Shown: piece by piece, positions 30,336 to 32,103 of the stretch
Numbering within the stretch: position 1 is the first letter of the stretch
How the letters are laid out: every line of letters starts with the position of its first letter
NCBI GenBank assembly: GCA_023392945.1
Contig: JAEWNB010000027.1
Location: 1-32,103, forward strand
Reading direction: 5' to 3'
Source of the DNA: Bacteroidota bacterium
GTDB lineage: Bacteria > Bacteroidota > Bacteroidia > Bacteroidales > WCHB1-69
DNA: 32,103 bases
The notes under the pieces: generated by a model
The model's database searches: none
Seen by the model: the letters and a program-made list of their open reading frames with translations, nothing else
Told to the model about the DNA's origin: nothing
Program-made: the position numbers and the translations under genes

Positions 30336-31322
30336 TTATTTTTCCTCATAAATAACAGACAAAACTGTTTTTCCAACAACTTCCAACGTTTGACTGTCAA
30401 TGTTTTGGATATTATCCTGAGTTGTATGCCAATAGGGGTAAAAACCTGTTTCTGAATTTTTGTCTTGATGAATAATATCAATCATAGGGATCATGGCAAT
30501 CGTATTAATGTAATAATGGTCATCGGTGATGGTATTAGCCCCTTCATTAATAAAATATTTCCCGAAATCAAGACGATAGGCGGCACTCCATATTTTTGAA
30601 ACGACAGCAGGGGCAAAGTGGGAGGATAATCCCTCATGGTAGAAAGTGGCATTCGTTGCGCCGACCATGTCGAGCAGAATACCATAATCGGCCTTGTAAT
30701 TTTGCTTATGAGGATTTTTTGACCAGTATTGAGAGCCCAAGCACCACCAGTCACCCGGGATGTTTTCGCTGTTTGGAGTTCCATAATCTTCAGCATCAAA
30801 GAAGATAATATCCACTCCGACTGCCGGGTTTTTAAGTTGAAGTTGGCGGGCAACTTCCATCAGCACTCCAACTCCGCTGGCACCATCATTAGCACCACTA
30901 ATGGGCTTATTTCTATTCTCTAGTACTGGGTCATGGTCTGCAATATGTCTTGAATCCCAATGTGATGCCAGTAAAATTCGTTTCTCTTTTTCAGGAGCAA
31001 AGGATGCTATAATATTCCAACAATTCAAGTTATTGCCATCATAGGTTTTTGCCTTGAAAGATTGCATGATTACCTCGTCGCAGTATTTCTCCATTTTTTC
31101 TTTAAGAAAAAGGGCACATTTTTTGTGAGCTTCACTATTTGGAACTCTGGGGCCGAAATCGGTCTGAGACTTAACAAAAAAGAAGGCCGAATCAGCACTA
31201 AAATCAGGGGTTTCGATTGGTGATTTATCAGTTTCAGATGTTGAAGTTGTTTTGTTTTTTTCAGAATTACATGATGTCATGATAACTACGGCAGATATCA
31301 AAATCAAAAAATATTTTTTCAT
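30336..31322 (-). CDS. M28-family zinc aminopeptidase / glutaminyl cyclase-like lipoprotein
   Basis: 328 residues. The N-terminus is a signal peptide with lipobox VIMTSC (Cys18) followed by a Ser/Thr-rich linker. The catalytic domain has M28 zinc ligands in order: H121 (ASHWDSR), D146 (GANDGASGVGV), E178 (FFDAEDYG), with later D/H residues in TDDHYYIN and DIIHQD. Bacteroidota members of this branch resemble glutaminyl-peptide cyclotransferases, so either peptidase or pyroglutamate-forming activity is possible. It is anchored outside the cytosol. It heads the pair with lysC. Confidence 0.88.
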   Translation of the reverse strand: MKKYFLILISAVVIMTSCNSEKNKTTSTSETDKSPIETPDFSADSAFFFVKSQTDFGPRVPNSEAHKKCALFLKEKMEKYCDEVIMQSFKAKTYDGNNLNCWNIIASFAPEKEKRILLASHWDSRHIADHDPVLENRNKPISGANDGASGVGVLMEVARQLQLKNPAVGVDIIFFDAEDYGTPNSENIPGDWWCLGSQYWSKNPHKQNYKADYGILLDMVGATNATFYHEGLSSHFAPAVVSKIWSAAYRLDFGKYFINEGANTITDDHYYINTIAMIPMIDIIHQDKNSETGFYPYWHTTQDNIQNIDSQTLEVVGKTVLSVIYEEK

Positions 31323-31357
31323 TCTTGAGGATTGAGATTATTATTCCAATGAACGTG

Positions 31358-31365
31358 CAAAAATA
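31358..31365 (-). promoter_or_regulatory. Candidate promoter -7 box of the M28-lysC pair
   Basis: TATTTTTG on the minus strand, 35 bases before the M28 start. It overlaps the 3' arm and T-run of the terminator of the upstream type IX protein. Confidence 0.5.
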
Positions 31366-31391
31366 GCAAGTTATTTTTTAACTTGCTATTT
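31361..31391 (-). terminator. Terminator hairpin of the type IX secreted protein gene
   Basis: A perfect 13-bp inverted repeat (AAATAGCAAGTTA at 31361-31373 with TAACTTGCTATTT at 31379-31391), loop of five bases, followed on the minus strand by five T counting the stem end. It lies about 70 bases after the gene. Confidence 0.7.
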
Positions 31392-31462
31392 CAGGAAAAG
31401 AATATTAAAATTAATTTTTTTGGTGACTCTATTGTGTAATAATAATTACTTAAGCAGTTTAT

Positions 31463-32103
31463 TTATAATACTGTTAACCTCCCCTTATGAATGGTGGTTA
31501 TGCCATTGTAATCGGTAATATATATTACATAATTATAGGTAGCATTGAAATAGGTTTTTCCATTAACCTCCCCGGCCCATTTAAATTCTTTATCAAAAGT
31601 GTGGAAAACCATAGTGCCATATCTGTCAAAAATCGATAATTCAATCTTCTCAACCAGGTTCTTCTGTGGCAGATAGAAATAGTCGTTAAGTCCATTCTCG
31701 TCGGAAGGGGTGATAGAATTTGGCAAAACGATATAGGGAACGCAGGCCGGAATTACAATAGCATCCTGGGCAACACACTCGCTTATATCGGTAATGGTAA
31801 CTGAATAAGTGCCGGGAGCTGTTATGACAAGAGAGCCTAAGGTAGAACCGTCATTCCATAGAAAAGAGGGTCCTTGGGCTTCAGTTTCGGCAATCAGATT
31901 TGCAGAGAACTGATCGCAGTAATCACCTTGCTGTTGAATCACTACCTGTGGATTTTCCACTATCAGGGTGGCATCGACAATGCTATCACAACCGTTCCAT
32001 GAGGCTCCGGGGAACACAACCTGATAAGTTCCTGCCTGAGGAAAAGAGTAGTCTGCATTATAAACATAGGGCAGGTTTTCCTGGCATGTTTTCACAGTAT
32101 CTT
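31463..32103 (-). CDS. C-terminal part of a type IX secreted protein with type B (gliding-associated) sorting domain
   Basis: The frame is open at the window edge, so only the last 213 or so residues are seen and the true start is outside. Beta-sandwich repeats of adhesin type come first (FPQAGTYQVVFPGASWNGCDS, GSLVITAPGTYSVTITD). The final part is the CHU_C/gliding-motility C-terminal domain: VLPNSITPSDENGLNDYFYLP, IELSIFDRYGTMVFHT, WAGEVNGK, ATYNYVIYI. This domain sends proteins through the type IX system to the cell surface or medium. Likely a large surface adhesin. Confidence 0.88.
   Translation of the reverse strand, partial: DTVKTCQENLPYVYNADYSFPQAGTYQVVFPGASWNGCDSIVDATLIVENPQVVIQQQGDYCDQFSANLIAETEAQGPSFLWNDGSTLGSLVITAPGTYSVTITDISECVAQDAIVIPACVPYIVLPNSITPSDENGLNDYFYLPQKNLVEKIELSIFDRYGTMVFHTFDKEFKWAGEVNGKTYFNATYNYVIYITDYNGITTIHKGRLTVL

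Overview
The window looks like chromosomal DNA of an AT-rich member of the Bacteroidota, most likely the order Bacteroidales or a close relative. Four things point there: a short primary sigma factor (287 residues, no region 1.1); repeated TAnnTTTG promoter -7 boxes with TTTG/TTG about 17-20 bases upstream; a type IX secretion type B C-terminal sorting domain; and a carboxypeptidase-regulatory/TonB-plug outer-membrane receptor. No species can be named from the sequence alone.

Layout. Bases 1-7212 (minus strand) hold housekeeping genes: ettA, sodB, rfbA, hisS, and the pair rpoD-asnS. Bases 7369-10500 (plus) hold a membrane-anchored family 2 glycosyltransferase followed by a fused CcsBA-type cytochrome c assembly protein, convergent with a TonB-dependent receptor (10507-12972, minus). 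Bases 13239-18861 (minus) hold thirteen ribosomal protein genes, rplV to rpsE, in canonical S10-spc order. This block is cut at both ends: rpsS and everything before it is missing upstream, and rpmD-rplO-secY is missing downstream. It has its own promoter/leader and a strong intrinsic terminator. Bases 19176-22251 (minus) form a tight four-gene operon: PepSY-like lipoprotein, LKR-type dehydrogenase, DUF2520 Rossmann protein, and a KdsC-like HAD phosphatase.

Bases 22400-26120 are an accessory island. At each end it has a relic of an IS3-family left end in the same orientation. Inside are degenerate tandem repeats, twin palindromic repeats, a GC-rich REP-like element, and an RHS polymorphic-toxin cassette region. 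The key structure is a perfect 76-bp direct repeat carrying a -7 box, a start codon and twelve codons (MATVKFYNTNPV). One copy is fused to an RHS core plus an AT-rich unknown tip, with a downstream gene overlapping by ATGA. The other copy is fused in frame straight to a short tip with an HERGH (HExxH) motif and no RHS core. Between them lie a secreted MORN_2-like protein and a two-helix membrane protein, both candidate immunity proteins. This is the most interesting part of the window.

Bases 26247-32103 return to core metabolism: a methylmalonyl-CoA mutase small subunit without its large-subunit partner, followed directly by a BtuF-like binding lipoprotein (plus); then aspartokinase and an M28 zinc peptidase lipoprotein as an operon, and the C-terminal part of a type IX secreted protein that runs off the window edge (minus).
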